Assembly (NCBI RefSeq): GCF_002939475.1
Contig: NZ_PKFQ01000001.1
Span: forward strand, 2,849,001 to 2,913,000
Reading direction: 5' to 3'
DNA: 64,000 bases
DNA from: Streptomyces cinnamoneus
GTDB taxonomy: Bacteria > Actinomycetota > Actinomycetes > Streptomycetales > Streptomycetaceae
In this document: positions 11,307 to 22,276 of the stretch, piece after piece
Layout of the letters: every line of letters starts with the position of its first letter
Numbering within the stretch: position 1 is the stretch's first letter
Made by a program: the position numbers and the translations under genes
Notes under the pieces: generated by a model
Seen by the model: only the letters and a program-made list of their open reading frames with translations
What the model was told of the DNA's origin: nothing
Database searches by the model: none

Positions 11307-12349
11307 TCGCTCGCTACCTCTCGCAGTCGCTCGGCCGCGGTCTCGGGCGGCACGTCGTTGATGAACACGTTCATGCCGGACTCCGAACCGGCGAGGAACT
11401 TCAGCTTTCCGGCAGTGCGGCGGATGGTGAAGAGCTCGAGGTGAAGCGCGAATTCGGTCCTGTGGGGGTGCTGGAGGGGCGCCTGGTGCCAGGCGGAGAC
11501 GTACGGGGTCGGCGGCCGGCCGGGGCCGAAGATCCGGTCGAAGCGCCGCAAGAGTTCCAGATAGATCTGTGGGAACTCTGTGCGCGCCGCGTCGTCGAGC
11601 GCGAGGAGGTCCGGCACCCGGCGCCGGGGGTGGAGGTGCACCTCGTAGGGCCAGCGGGCGGCGTGGGGCACGAAGGCCGTCCAGTGGGCGCCCTCCAGGA
11701 CGATCCGGCGGCCGTCGGCCCGCTCGGCGGCCACGGTGTCGTCGAAGAGGTTCCGTCCGCCGGTGCGCTCGCGGTGGGCGGCGGCCCGGGCCAGCGTCGT
11801 CGCGGTGCGGGGGGTGACGAAGGGGTAGCCGTAGACCTGGCCGTGCGGGTGGCCGAGGGTGACGCCCATCTCGTGGCCGCGGTTCTCGAAGCAGAAGACC
11901 TGTTCGACGGTGTCCAGTGCGGCGAGTGCGGCGGTGCGGTCGGTCCAGACGGCGAGGACGAGGGCGGCGCGGTCCTCGTCGAGTGCGGCGAAGGAGGCGT
12001 CGTGGTCGGCGGTGAAGCAGACGACCTCGCAGCGGCCGGTGTCGCCGGCGAGGGAGGGGAAGCGGTTCTCGAAGACGACCACCTCGTAGTCGTCGGCGGG
12101 GATTTCGGTGGTGCGGCCGTCGCGGGAGGGGCACAGGGGGCATTCACCGGGAGGCGGGTGGTAGGTGCGCGCCTGGCGATGTGAGGCGATGACGACGTCG
12201 TCGCCGAGCAGGGGGTCGCGGCGGATCTCGCCGGTGGAGGCGGCCGGTGGGAGCGGGCGGCGGTCGGCGGCGGTGCGCACGACGTCGTCGCGGGAGTCGT
12301 AGTAGAGCAGCTCGCGGCCGTCCGCGAGCCGGGTCGCCGTCTTCTTCAC
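11303..12349 (-). CDS. galT: Galactose-1-phosphate uridylyltransferase
   Basis: This 348-residue enzyme exchanges UMP between UDP-glucose and galactose 1-phosphate. The active-site loop [14 protein letters not shown] contains the HPHGQ motif with the nucleophilic His. [12 protein letters not shown] supplies zinc-ligand cysteines. The GTG at 12349 ([17 protein letters not shown]) is preferred over the upstream ATGs because a strong GGGAGGA ribosome-binding site precedes it and homologues begin at this point. It is first gene of the operon, divergent from the symporter gene. In S. lividans the equivalent operon is galactose-induced and glucose-repressed. Confidence 0.94.
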   Translation of the reverse strand: MKKTATRLADGRELLYYDSRDDVVRTAADRRPLPPAASTGEIRRDPLLGDDVVIASHRQARTYHPPPGECPLCPSRDGRTTEIPADDYEVVVFENRFPSLAGDTGRCEVVCFTADHDASFAALDEDRAALVLAVWTDRTAALAALDTVEQVFCFENRGHEMGVTLGHPHGQVYGYPFVTPRTATTLARAAAHRERTGGRNLFDDTVAAERADGRRIVLEGAHWTAFVPHAARWPYEVHLHPRRRVPDLLALDDAARTEFPQIYLELLRRFDRIFGPGRPPTPYVSAWHQAPLQHPHRTEFALHLELFTIRRTAGKLKFLAGSESGMNVFINDVPPETAAERLREVASE

Positions 12350-12530
12350 GTGGCCGTTCCTCCCACACGAGAGCACTTCCCACATCAGCGCACACAACTC
12401 AACACAAGGAACCATGGCCCCGGCGGCCCGTCAACATCACAATCGAACAAAGAGCTTCAACAGAACCGTTCAGATTCCCATCAACTCCGCGTAGGTTTCC
12501 TGCACTTCCGAGCAAGGAATGAGGTGACCC
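12350..12530. promoter_or_regulatory. Divergent promoter region between gal operon and symporter
   Basis: This 180-base gap is conspicuously A/T-richer than its surroundings around 12380-12500. For the rightward gene, TTCAGA (12469-12474), a 17-base spacer and TAGGTT (12492-12497) form a plausible promoter. For the leftward operon, TTGACG (minus strand, 12434-12429) is a candidate -35 but its -10 is poor. Repeated TTGTG words on the minus strand between 12395 and 12445 may be regulator contacts. Exact sites are inference. Confidence 0.5.
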
Positions 12531-14201
12531 ATGCGCTGTCTGGCCGCGGGCCTGCGGCTCCCCGTCAACGCGCTCGACTACACCATCCTCGCCCTCTACT
12601 TCGCCGTGGTCCTGGGCATCGGCGTGGCCGCCCGCCGGTCGGTCCGCACGAGCCTGGACTTCTTCCTCTCGGGCCGCGCCCTGCCCGCCTGGATCACCGG
12701 CCTGGCGTTCGTCGCCGCGAACCTGGGCGCCACCGAGATCCTGGGCATGGCCGCCAACGGTGCCCAGTACGGCGCCGCCACGGTGCACTGGTACTGGATC
12801 GGCGCGATACCGGCCATGGTCTTCCTGGGGCTGGTGATGATGCCCTTCTACTACGGGTCGAAGGTCCGGTCCGTGCCCGAGTTCCTGCTGCACCGCTTCG
12901 GGCCGTCCTCGCACCTGCTCTCCTCGGTGATCTTCGCGGTGTCGTCCGTCCTCATCGCGGGCGTCAACCTCTACGCGATGGCGCTCGTGCTGCAGGCCCT
13001 GCTGGGCTGGCCGCAGTGGGTGGCGATCGTCGTCGCGGGCCTTTTCGTCCTCGCCTACATCACGCTCGGCGGCCTCTCCTCGGCCGTCTACAACGAGGTG
13101 CTGCAGTTCTTCGTGATCCTGGCGGCGCTCATCCCCCTCACCGTCGTCGGGCTGAAGCGCGTCGGCGGCTGGGGCGGGCTGAGCGACGCCCTGGCCGCGC
13201 GGCACGGCGACGACTTCCTCACCGCCTGGGGCGGCACCGGCATCGGCCACCCCAACCCGCTGGGCGCCAACTGGCTGACCATCGCGCTCGGCCTCGGCTT
13301 CGTCATGAGCTTCGGCTACTGGACCACCAACTTCGCCGAGGTGCAGCGCGCGCTGTCCGCGAAGGACCTGAGCGCGGCGCGGCGCACACCCCTGATCGCG
13401 GCCTTCCCCAAGATGCTCATCCCGCTCGTGGTCGTCCTGCCCGGGCTGATCGCCCTGGTCATGGAGCCGGCGCTGGGCGCGCCCGGCGGGGACCTGAGCT
13501 ACAACGACGCCATCCCCGTGCTGATGGCGGACCTGCTGCCCAACGGGGTGCTGGGCGTCGCGGTCACGGGCCTGCTCGCGGCGTTCATGGCGGGCATGGC
13601 GGCGAACGTCTCGTCCTTCAACGCGGTGTTCACCGGCGACATCTGGGCGGCGTACGCGCGGCCCGGCCGCGACGACGCGTACTACCTGGCCACGGGCCGG
13701 GCGGTCACGGTGGTGGGCGTGCTGGCGGGGATGGGCACGGCCTTCATCGCCTCGTCCTTCTCCAACATCATGAACTACCTCCAGACGCTGTTCTCGTTCT
13801 TCAACGTGCCGCTGTTCGTGGTGTTCGTCATCGGCATGTTCTGGAAGCGGACGACGGCCGCGGCGGGCTTCTGGGGACTGCTGTCGGGCACGGTCGCGGC
13901 GATGGTCAACTACTTCGCGCTGTACAAGCGGGGCGTCATCGGCATCCCCTCCGACCAGGGCGCCAACTTCGTGTCCGCGATCGTGGCGTTCGCCGTGGGG
14001 GCGGTGGTGATGGTCGTGGTCAGCCTCCTGACGAAGCCGCGGCCCGTGGAGGAGCTGGCGGGGCTGGTCTACGGCACCCGGTCGCCGGGGGCGGACGGGC
14101 CGCCGGCCGAGGGCGACGACGCGTGGTACCGCAGGCCCGCCCTCCTGGGCTGGGGGGCGCTGGTCCTGGCCTCCGTGTGCTATCTGCCGTTCTCGTTCTG
14201 A
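12531..14201 (+). CDS. Sodium:solute symporter (SSS family), likely sugar uptake
   Basis: This 556-residue membrane protein has about 13-14 hydrophobic segments and the SSS core beginning with the LDYTILALYFAVVLGIGVAARR helix and FFLSGRALPAWITGLAFVAANLGATEILGMA, the unwound sodium-binding TM1 region. The sequence resembles the SGLT branch rather than PutP. The ATG at 12531 follows GAGGTGA. It is divergent from galT, so galactose or a related sugar is the likely substrate; that is inferred from position. A small membrane protein gene follows nine bases later and is probably co-transcribed. Confidence 0.87.
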   Translation: MRCLAAGLRLPVNALDYTILALYFAVVLGIGVAARRSVRTSLDFFLSGRALPAWITGLAFVAANLGATEILGMAANGAQYGAATVHWYWIGAIPAMVFLGLVMMPFYYGSKVRSVPEFLLHRFGPSSHLLSSVIFAVSSVLIAGVNLYAMALVLQALLGWPQWVAIVVAGLFVLAYITLGGLSSAVYNEVLQFFVILAALIPLTVVGLKRVGGWGGLSDALAARHGDDFLTAWGGTGIGHPNPLGANWLTIALGLGFVMSFGYWTTNFAEVQRALSAKDLSAARRTPLIAAFPKMLIPLVVVLPGLIALVMEPALGAPGGDLSYNDAIPVLMADLLPNGVLGVAVTGLLAAFMAGMAANVSSFNAVFTGDIWAAYARPGRDDAYYLATGRAVTVVGVLAGMGTAFIASSFSNIMNYLQTLFSFFNVPLFVVFVIGMFWKRTTAAAGFWGLLSGTVAAMVNYFALYKRGVIGIPSDQGANFVSAIVAFAVGAVVMVVVSLLTKPRPVEELAGLVYGTRSPGADGPPAEGDDAWYRRPALLGWGALVLASVCYLPFSF

Positions 14202-14210
14202 GGAGCTGTC

Positions 14211-14510
14211 ATGACCGATCACCAGCGGGAGGGCGGGGAGTCCGGCCCGGTGCCCGCCACCGCCGCCCGCCTGTTCGACATACGCCGGGTCATCGGCGGT
14301 CTGTTCACCGTCTACGGGCTGATCCTGACCGTCGCCGGCGTCCTGGCCGACGAGGAGGACCTGAGGAAGGCCGAGGGCGTCAACATCAACCTCTGGGCGG
14401 GCCTGGGCATGCTCGCCCTCGGCGGCTTCTTCCTCCTCTGGCTCACCCTCCGCCCGGCACCGCCCCGGCCGGACCCGCCTGCGGACCCACGGCCGGGCGG
14501 GCGGCCGTAG
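14211..14510 (+). CDS. Small two-helix membrane protein downstream of the symporter
   Basis: This 99-residue protein has a hydrophilic N-terminus and two hydrophobic segments: VIGGLFTVYGLILTVAGVLA (about 28-47) and WAGLGMLALGGFFLLWLTL (about 63-81). A Pro/Gly-rich tail follows. GAGGAGC upstream gives a good ribosome-binding site, and the gap to the symporter stop is nine bases, so it is an accessory candidate of the transporter. The last 68 bases overlap the convergent regulator gene in an antisense frame. No function is known to me. Confidence 0.75.
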   Translation: MTDHQREGGESGPVPATAARLFDIRRVIGGLFTVYGLILTVAGVLADEEDLRKAEGVNINLWAGLGMLALGGFFLLWLTLRPAPPRPDPPADPRPGGRP

Positions 14511-15174
14511 CCCCCGTGGCGCGGTCGAGCAGGCCCGTCCGGGCGGCGAGGGCGGCGGCCTCCAGCCGGGAGCCCACACCGAGCTTCATCAGGACGCGCT
14601 GGACGTGGGTGCGGGCCGTGCTGGGCGCTATCCCCATGCCCGCCGCGATGAGGCGGGTGTCCTCGCCCTCGGCGACCCGGACCAGCACCTCGACCTCGCG
14701 GGGGGTGAGCAGCTGGAGCAGCCGGGCGCCCTCGTCGTCGGGCTGGGCGGCGGGGTTGAGCAGCTCCGCGAAGGACCCCTGGAGCAGCTGGGGGTCCACC
14801 GCGGCCTCGCCCGCCCGCGCCTTCATCATGGCGCGCTCGACGCCCTCGATGCGTTCGTTGTGGCGGACGTAGCCGGAGGCGCCGGCGGCGAAGGCGGCCG
14901 CGATGCCGAGCGGGCTGGGCACGGGGCCGAGCACCACGACGGCGACCTGCGGGCGCTCCCGCTTGATCCGCACGACGGGGTCGAAGGCCCCGGGCTCGGC
15001 CGGGGCGGCGGTGCCCAGGAGGCACACCTCGGGCGCGCGGCTGATCACCAGCTCCGCCGCCCCCGCGCTGGGCGCCGCGGCGGCCAGCACGCGGTGGCCC
15101 CGCAGTTTCAGCGCCGAGGCGAGGGCCTCGGCCAGCAGACGGTGGTCGTCGACCACCATGAGCCGTACGCCCAT
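14443..15174 (-). CDS. LuxR-type regulator with degenerate (pseudo) receiver domain
   Basis: The protein is 243 residues long. It opens VRLMVVDDHRLLAEALASALKLRG, like a NarL receiver, and ends with a LuxR helix-turn-helix (LLTPREVEVLVRVAEGEDTRLIAAGMGIAPSTARTHVQRVLMKLGVGS). The phospho-acceptor position reads CLLGTAAP (Asp lost), the switch Thr/Ser is Gly (VVVLGPV), and the invariant Lys is Arg (GYVRHNE), so aspartyl phosphorylation is not expected. The start at 15174 follows GGGGGGAAG; longer starts add non-conserved sequence. The C-terminal tail beyond the HTH is low-complexity. No kinase is adjacent. It may act constitutively or bind a ligand, as described for JadR1-type regulators; that comparison is inference. 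Confidence 0.82.
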   Translation of the reverse strand: MGVRLMVVDDHRLLAEALASALKLRGHRVLAAAAPSAGAAELVISRAPEVCLLGTAAPAEPGAFDPVVRIKRERPQVAVVVLGPVPSPLGIAAAFAAGASGYVRHNERIEGVERAMMKARAGEAAVDPQLLQGSFAELLNPAAQPDDEGARLLQLLTPREVEVLVRVAEGEDTRLIAAGMGIAPSTARTHVQRVLMKLGVGSRLEAAALAARTGLLDRATGATAARPAVGPQAGPAGAVPGGG

Positions 15175-15450
15175 GCACTTCCCCCCTGTCGCCCGCTGCC
15201 GCCCTGTGTCGCCCGCGCACGTCTCCCCGGCAGGTCTGGCACGTCTCCCCGGCACCCTCTAGCCCGCGAAGCTACACGCTTGTTCGACGTTCCGCGCCCC
15301 TTACCGGTGAGAAGTCCCCCGGAATGCCGAAATCCCTGCCAATCACGTGTACTTCGAGACTGAAACGGATCGTTCAGGCATGTACGCGCGACGGACAGGG
15401 ATACGGCGGGGAGAGCTCCTCAAATGATCAGTATCGGCTGCTCCGGATGA

Positions 15451-17319
15451 TCAGCTACCGCCGAAGGCCATCGCCAGGTACTCCTTGCCCAGGCTGAACG
15501 AGCTGGGCTTGTTGGCGTAGTTGGCGCTCAGGAAGAGCCGGTTCTGGGCCCACAGGCCCTGGTGGATGGTCGGGCTGATCCTGCGCTCGCTCTCGGCCGT
15601 GGCGGCCGGATTCCGCATCAGCACGTCGGTCTTGAACGTCTTGGGGTCGACCCGGACCACCTGGCCGCCCGCCTTGTAGGTGGGCTCCTGGTAGCCGATC
15701 GGGTAGCCGTCCTTGTCCAGGCCCAGCGGCACGAGCTCGGAGCCGGCCATCCCGTCGGCCTTGCCCTTGGACTGGCCGGTGGCCAGGTCGAAGCCGACGA
15801 TCTCGTTGACCCGGCCGACCTGCTGGGCGTTGCCGCTCTGGTGCTCCTCGGAGGGCAGGTAGAGGGTGTCCTTGCTGATGGCCAGCTTGAAGCAGCCCTC
15901 GACCTCGGTGGAGGGGCACTTCGGCGTGAACTTGCCGTTCTCCGTGGAGATCTTGCTGCGCAGCTTGCCCTCCTTGGCGCTGTCGTCGATCACCAGGAAG
16001 TCGGAGGCGGCGCTGCCGGTGGAGTCGCCCGCGTCGACCGCGATGACCAGCGGGTCGGTGGAGGCGACGTGGACGTAGTTGAGGCCGGGCGGGACCTTGT
16101 AGGCCGACTGGATCGCGCCCGTCGCGGGGTTGACCGTCTGCACCTGCATCTGCGGGCGGGAGTAGTCGCCGCAGCGGCGCACGGCGACGAGCTTGCCGCC
16201 ACCGCCGTAGCCGTCGTCGCGGCAGTCGTCGCCGGGCTTGGGCTTCCACAGCTCCTTGCCGTCGGCCAGCGACCACGCGGCGCCGCCGCTGGTGCCGCCC
16301 GCGGCGACGGTGCCGCCGCCGACGGTGACCTCGTCGAAGCGGATGTCCTGGTCGCCGGCCTTGGCGGTCTTCTGCCAGAGCTTCTTGCCGCTGTTCAGGT
16401 CGAGGGCCACGACCTGGCTGCAGGGGCCGCCGTACTTGTGCTCGGCGTCGGGCTTGCCCGCCTTGACGAGCACGGCCGTCTTGCCGTCGGAGGTGGTCTG
16501 CTTGGACGACCAGCAGATCTCGCCGTCGAGCGGGATCTCCCACTTCTGGCCGCCGGACAGGCCGTACCCGACGACCTTGTAGACGTCGGCCTTGGCGTAG
16601 ACCTGGTCGGTGGCCCACTGGCCCTTGACGGTGATGAGGTCGTCGACCTTGGGCTGGTCGACGCTGAACAGCAGCTTGGCGTCGATGGTCTGGGGGGCCT
16701 TCACCTCGCCGCCACCCCCCTGGGCACCGCCCTTGGCGCCGGTGCCGGAGCTGTTCTTGGCCTCGGACTTCTTGTCGTCGCCGCCCTTGGTGGCGAACCA
16801 GACGCCGCCGCCCACGACCAGCACCAGCGCGACCGCGGCGCTGACGATGACCGCCATGCGCTTCTTGGCGGCGCCGCCACCGGGCCCGCCCGGCGTCGGC
16901 GCGCCGGGGTACGGACCGCCGGGGTACTGCGGCGGCGGGTAGGCGCCGTACGGACCGGGGGCGGGCGGCGGGGTCGCGGCGCCGAAGGCCTGGGTGGCCA
17001 TGTCGGGGGCCGGGGGCTGCGCGGGGTAGCCGTAGCCGGCCGGGGCCGCGGGGGCGCCCGGCGGGGGCGGCGGGGTCTGCGGGGGCCCCGCCGGCGGGGG
17101 CGGGGTCTGGGGCGCGGCGCCCGGCGGGGGCGGGGTCTGCGGGTAGCCGTAGCCGGGCTGGACCGCGGGGCTCACCTGGGTCGGCGTCGGCGCCTGCGGG
17201 GGCGCGGCGGGCGGCGGCGCGCCGAATCCGGGGGGCGGGTCCTGTGGCGCGCCGAAGCCTCCGCCCGGCGGGACCGGGGGTCCCTGCGGTGGCTGGGGTG
17301 GCTTGGGCGGCTGCGACAT
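15451..17319 (-). CDS. Pro-rich membrane-anchored PQQ-like beta-propeller protein
   Basis: This 622-residue protein has three parts. Residues 1-150 are a Pro/Gly/Ala/Tyr-rich cytoplasmic tail with PPPP and GYGYP repeats. Residues about 152-172 (RMAVIVSAAVALVLVVGGGVWF) form a single transmembrane helix. The remainder is extracellular, with propeller-like repeats such as ALDLNSGKKLWQ and SLADGKELWKP, which are typical PQQ-repeat blades. GGAAAG lies before the ATG. The PQQ-like repeat is structural here; no catalytic cofactor residues can be identified. Such proteins are common in Streptomyces but their role is unknown to me. It is transcribed away from the regulator gene with its own unit. Confidence 0.8.
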   Translation of the reverse strand: MSQPPKPPQPPQGPPVPPGGGFGAPQDPPPGFGAPPPAAPPQAPTPTQVSPAVQPGYGYPQTPPPPGAAPQTPPPPAGPPQTPPPPPGAPAAPAGYGYPAQPPAPDMATQAFGAATPPPAPGPYGAYPPPQYPGGPYPGAPTPGGPGGGAAKKRMAVIVSAAVALVLVVGGGVWFATKGGDDKKSEAKNSSGTGAKGGAQGGGGEVKAPQTIDAKLLFSVDQPKVDDLITVKGQWATDQVYAKADVYKVVGYGLSGGQKWEIPLDGEICWSSKQTTSDGKTAVLVKAGKPDAEHKYGGPCSQVVALDLNSGKKLWQKTAKAGDQDIRFDEVTVGGGTVAAGGTSGGAAWSLADGKELWKPKPGDDCRDDGYGGGGKLVAVRRCGDYSRPQMQVQTVNPATGAIQSAYKVPPGLNYVHVASTDPLVIAVDAGDSTGSAASDFLVIDDSAKEGKLRSKISTENGKFTPKCPSTEVEGCFKLAISKDTLYLPSEEHQSGNAQQVGRVNEIVGFDLATGQSKGKADGMAGSELVPLGLDKDGYPIGYQEPTYKAGGQVVRVDPKTFKTDVLMRNPAATAESERRISPTIHQGLWAQNRLFLSANYANKPSSFSLGKEYLAMAFGGS

Positions 17320-17458
17320 CAGCTTTCCTTTTTACGCGCGGACCAGGACATGCACCGCATGATTCCCGCCATTGTGCGGCAGGCGAGCGGGTGTTCTTTG
17401 TACCACCCGGCGCGGACGGCCCACGGATCGATCTCAGACGTATCCACCACCTGAGACC

Positions 17459-17514
17459 GGCCCGTGACGAGACTGTTGCGCCACGGGCCGGCCCCGCGCG
17501 CCCCCGGCGCGCGG
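17459..17514. terminator. Double hairpin downstream of the ABC-F gene
   Basis: GGCCCGTG (17459-17466) pairs perfectly with CACGGGCC (17482-17489). CCGCGCGCC (17494-17502) pairs with GGCGCGCGG (17506-17514) over a three-base loop. They lie just past the stop of the minus-strand ABC-F gene and upstream of the propeller gene. Confidence 0.65.
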
Positions 17515-17523
17515 CGCGTGGGG

Positions 17524-19329
<1,806 letters not shown>

Positions 19330-19396
19330 TCCGCTCCTTGTTCCTTGGGACTGCCTCCAGGATCCCACGCCCGGCGCCGGGCCCGGACGCGAGGCC

Positions 19397-19582
19397 AGGG
19401 GATGTCCGATGAGTCGACACGGGCCCTGCGGAGCCCGGCACGGCACCTCGCTGCGTTGTCGCATCAGCCGAGGACGCCCGGTCCGAGGCAGATGCTCCGC
19501 CTTGCGATCCTCCCCCGGCTACCGCTGGGAGGTGCCCCCAGCGGACACCGCAGGGCCCGCACCGACCCATCGGACACCCCCT
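19397..19582. mobile_element. MITE-like element, copy A (186 bp)
   Basis: The outer 35 bases (19397-19431 and 19548-19582) are inverted repeats with 30 of 35 positions identical, opening AGGGG-TGTCCGATG. The inner 116 bases have no coding potential. The right half is closely related to a second copy at 61024-61131. No target-site duplication can be shown. The right edge supplies the first bases of the TAG stop of the permease gene (minus strand). Read as RNA on either strand it would fold into a very stable hairpin. Confidence 0.75.
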
Positions 19583-22121
19583 AGGCCCGGGCCGCCTCCA
19601 CAGGGCGGGTCCGCAGGACCGCCCAGGTGGGGACCAGGGTGGCGGCGAGGGTCAGCGCCCAGGCGCCGCCGGCCACGGCCGCGTAGATCGACGGCGGCCC
19701 GCTGGGCAGCGGGGTGTCCGCCACGGCCAGGTTGAACGGCACGAGCGTGGTGGCCGCCGCGGCCGTGCCGAGGACCAGGCCGACGAGGGCGACCAGCGTG
19801 CCCTCCACGGTCATCATGCGCAGCACCTGGGCGCGGGTGGCGCCGGTGAGCCGCTGGAGGGCGAAGTCCCGGCGGCGGTTGCCGACCGAGACGGCCGTGG
19901 AGTTGACGACGGACAGCGCGGTGTAGGCGACGAGCACGCCGACGATGAGGTAGTTCGCCCAGGCCTGGGTGCGGGTGTTCCGGGCGTGCTGCGCGGTCAG
20001 GGCGTCGCGGTCGGTGACCTTCACTCCGGGGTGCCGCTCGACGAAGGCGGCGAGTTCCCGCAGCAGCCGGTCCCGGCCGGTGCCGGCCGCGGCGCGGACC
20101 AGGATCCGGTCGGGCAGGCCCGCGGTGGTGTGCGGGGCGAGCATGCCGACGCTGGTCAGCGCCGATTCGAAGCCTTCGCGCCCGGTGGTCAGGGCCACGA
20201 CGCGGACGTCCACGGCGGTGCCGTCGCCCAGGCGCAGGCGGACGGTGTCGCCGACGCCCCGGTGCATCCGGTGCGCGACGTGCTCGGGCAGGGCGAGGGT
20301 GTCGCCCTGGAGGGCGGTGAGGCTGCCGGCGGTCACCCGGGTGGCGAGGGTCTGCCGGGCGCCGTCCGCGTCGACGCCCGTCAGGGGCAGGCCGCGCTTG
20401 GCCTCGTCGCCGTCGTGCGGCCGCTCGGTGTAGGCGCTGCCGGTGACGGAGGCGCTCGCGCCGGCGACGCCGGGCAGCCGGCGCACGGCGTCCGCCAGTG
20501 AGGGGCTCACTCCGCCGGTGACCGAGGTGAGCACGGCGTCGGCGCGCAGGTCCTCGGTGAACGCGCGCTCGGTGGCGGCGGCCACGCTGGTCTGGAGGTA
20601 GAGCATGCCGGTGGTGACGGCGGTCGCGAGCATCACGGGGGTGGCGACGGCGGCCGTCCTGGCGGCGGTGGCACGGCAGTTGAGGGCGGCGAGCCGGCCG
20701 GCGGGGCCGGTCAGCAGGCGTACGGGCCAGTGCAGCAGCGCGGTCACGGGCGTGGCGAACCAGGGGCCCAGCAGCGCGAAGCCGGTGGCGCAGCACATCA
20801 CGGTCGGACCGGCCGTGCTCGCCGCGACGGGGCCGCGCAGGACCAGCAGGCTGACCAGGGCGAGGGCGGTGGCGCCGGCGAGGAAGAGCAGGCCGAGGAC
20901 GATACGGACGGGGTGGAGGCCGCGCCGGGGGACGGCCGCCTCGCAGAGCGCCTCGACCGGTCTGGCCCGTACGGCCGCGGAGGTGCCGAGGAGGCCGCCG
21001 AGCACGGCGGTCAGCAGCATCGAGCCGTACGCCGGCATGGCCGGGATCCAGCCCTGGCTGAACTCGACGGTGTCGGCGGTCAGGCCGGAGCCGGTGAGCC
21101 GTCCGAACAGCCAGCGGCCGAGCACCGGCCCGGCGGGCCAGGCGGCCGCGCCGGCGAGGACGGCGACGATCAGCGTCTCGCCGAGCAGCATCCGGCGCAG
21201 CTGGCCCGCGCTGGCGCCGATGGCGCGCAGCAGGGCCAGTTCGCGCCGGCGCTGCTGGGCGCAGAGCCCGACGGTGCCGGCGACCACGAAGATCGCGATG
21301 CTGACGGCCAGGCCGCCGAAGACCCCGGAGAGCGCCACCAGGTCCTCGCCGCCGGCGAGGGTCTCGGGGTGCTCGACGGTGCCACGGTCGTCGCCGGTCA
21401 GGAGGGACACGCGGTGCCCCGCGAGGGCCGCGGCGACGCCCTCGCGGACGGCGCCGCGGTCGGCGCCGGGCGCGAGGACGACGGCGATGTCGGCGACGGT
21501 GTCCTCGCGGGCGGACAGCCGCCGGGCCTCGGCCGCGGAGAAGAACAGGGCCGGCTGCGGCACGTCGCGTCCCGCGGTGGGCCGGGCGACGCCGCTGACG
21601 CGGTAGGCGGCCGAGCCGCCGTGGGCGGCGATCCGCACCGTGTCGCCGACGCCCGCGCCGGCGCGGCGGGCGAGCTGCGCGTCGAGGACGACCTCGCCGG
21701 CCCCCGCGGGGGCGCCTCCGCCGGTGTCGAGGGCGTACGGGGTGAGCGCCGCGGAGTCCCAGGCGTGGCCGACGGCCTTGCCTCCCCGGTCGGTGAGGGC
21801 CGCGTCGAAGGACCGTTCGCCGACGGCCGTCCGCACGCCGGGCACGGCGCGGACCTTGTCGGTCAGGGCGGCGGGGAGCTCGACGCGCTCGGGGAGCACG
21901 ACCTCCTTGTGCTTGTCGCCGGGGCGCACGAAGGTCCGGTCGCCGGTGACGATCAGTTGGGCGCCGGCCAGCCGCTGGGGCGGCACGTTGTTGCGGATGC
22001 CGGTCTCCATGAGGCCGCCGCAGGCCATGACGACGGTGGCGCCGATGAAGAGCGCGACGAAGGTGGCGAGGAATCCGCCCATGCGGTGGCGCAGCGAGCG
22101 CAGCGCGAGCCTGCCCGTCAT
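19581..22121 (-). CDS. FtsX/MacB-type ABC transporter permease
   Basis: This 846-residue membrane protein has two FtsX-like halves. The opening LRSLRHRMGGFLATFVALFIGATVVMACGG is the first transmembrane helix, followed by an extracellular MacB-like domain, a group of helices around VSIAIFVVAGTVGLCAQQRRRELALLRAIGASAGQLRRML, and a second copy ending TVEGTLVALVGLVLGT...WALTLAATLVPTWAVLRTRPVEAARA. The ELALLRAIGAS and DFALQRLTGAT motifs, one in each half, are the contacts with the ATPase. No ATP-binding subunit is encoded next to it, which is unusual since the ATPase normally lies directly upstream. The TAG stop is formed with the right end of the repeat element. Substrate is unknown. Confidence 0.88.
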   Translation of the reverse strand: MTGRLALRSLRHRMGGFLATFVALFIGATVVMACGGLMETGIRNNVPPQRLAGAQLIVTGDRTFVRPGDKHKEVVLPERVELPAALTDKVRAVPGVRTAVGERSFDAALTDRGGKAVGHAWDSAALTPYALDTGGGAPAGAGEVVLDAQLARRAGAGVGDTVRIAAHGGSAAYRVSGVARPTAGRDVPQPALFFSAAEARRLSAREDTVADIAVVLAPGADRGAVREGVAAALAGHRVSLLTGDDRGTVEHPETLAGGEDLVALSGVFGGLAVSIAIFVVAGTVGLCAQQRRRELALLRAIGASAGQLRRMLLGETLIVAVLAGAAAWPAGPVLGRWLFGRLTGSGLTADTVEFSQGWIPAMPAYGSMLLTAVLGGLLGTSAAVRARPVEALCEAAVPRRGLHPVRIVLGLLFLAGATALALVSLLVLRGPVAASTAGPTVMCCATGFALLGPWFATPVTALLHWPVRLLTGPAGRLAALNCRATAARTAAVATPVMLATAVTTGMLYLQTSVAAATERAFTEDLRADAVLTSVTGGVSPSLADAVRRLPGVAGASASVTGSAYTERPHDGDEAKRGLPLTGVDADGARQTLATRVTAGSLTALQGDTLALPEHVAHRMHRGVGDTVRLRLGDGTAVDVRVVALTTGREGFESALTSVGMLAPHTTAGLPDRILVRAAAGTGRDRLLRELAAFVERHPGVKVTDRDALTAQHARNTRTQAWANYLIVGVLVAYTALSVVNSTAVSVGNRRRDFALQRLTGATRAQVLRMMTVEGTLVALVGLVLGTAAAATTLVPFNLAVADTPLPSGPPSIYAAVAGGAWALTLAATLVPTWAVLRTRPVEAARA

Positions 22122-22276
22122 CGCCCGGCTCCGGCCCGTGTGTCGCCGGTCGTCCTGCGGTTCACGCCCCACCCCTTGTCGGTCCTCCCCCACGGCTTTG
22201 TCGCCGGGCTCCACGCTAGGGAGGGGAGGTGGGTGCGGCCCATGGGACGGGCGGGTGTCTCGGGGTGGGGAAAGCC

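Noticed and set aside
15190..15260. Direct repeat CACGTCTCCCCGGCA upstream of the second orphan regulator
   Set aside because: Two imperfect copies only, about 24 bases apart; too few to call a regulatory array or repeat family.
17459..17514. Small RNA gene in the propeller/ABC-F gap
   Set aside because: Hairpins alone are better explained as a terminator; no promoter pointing at them was found.
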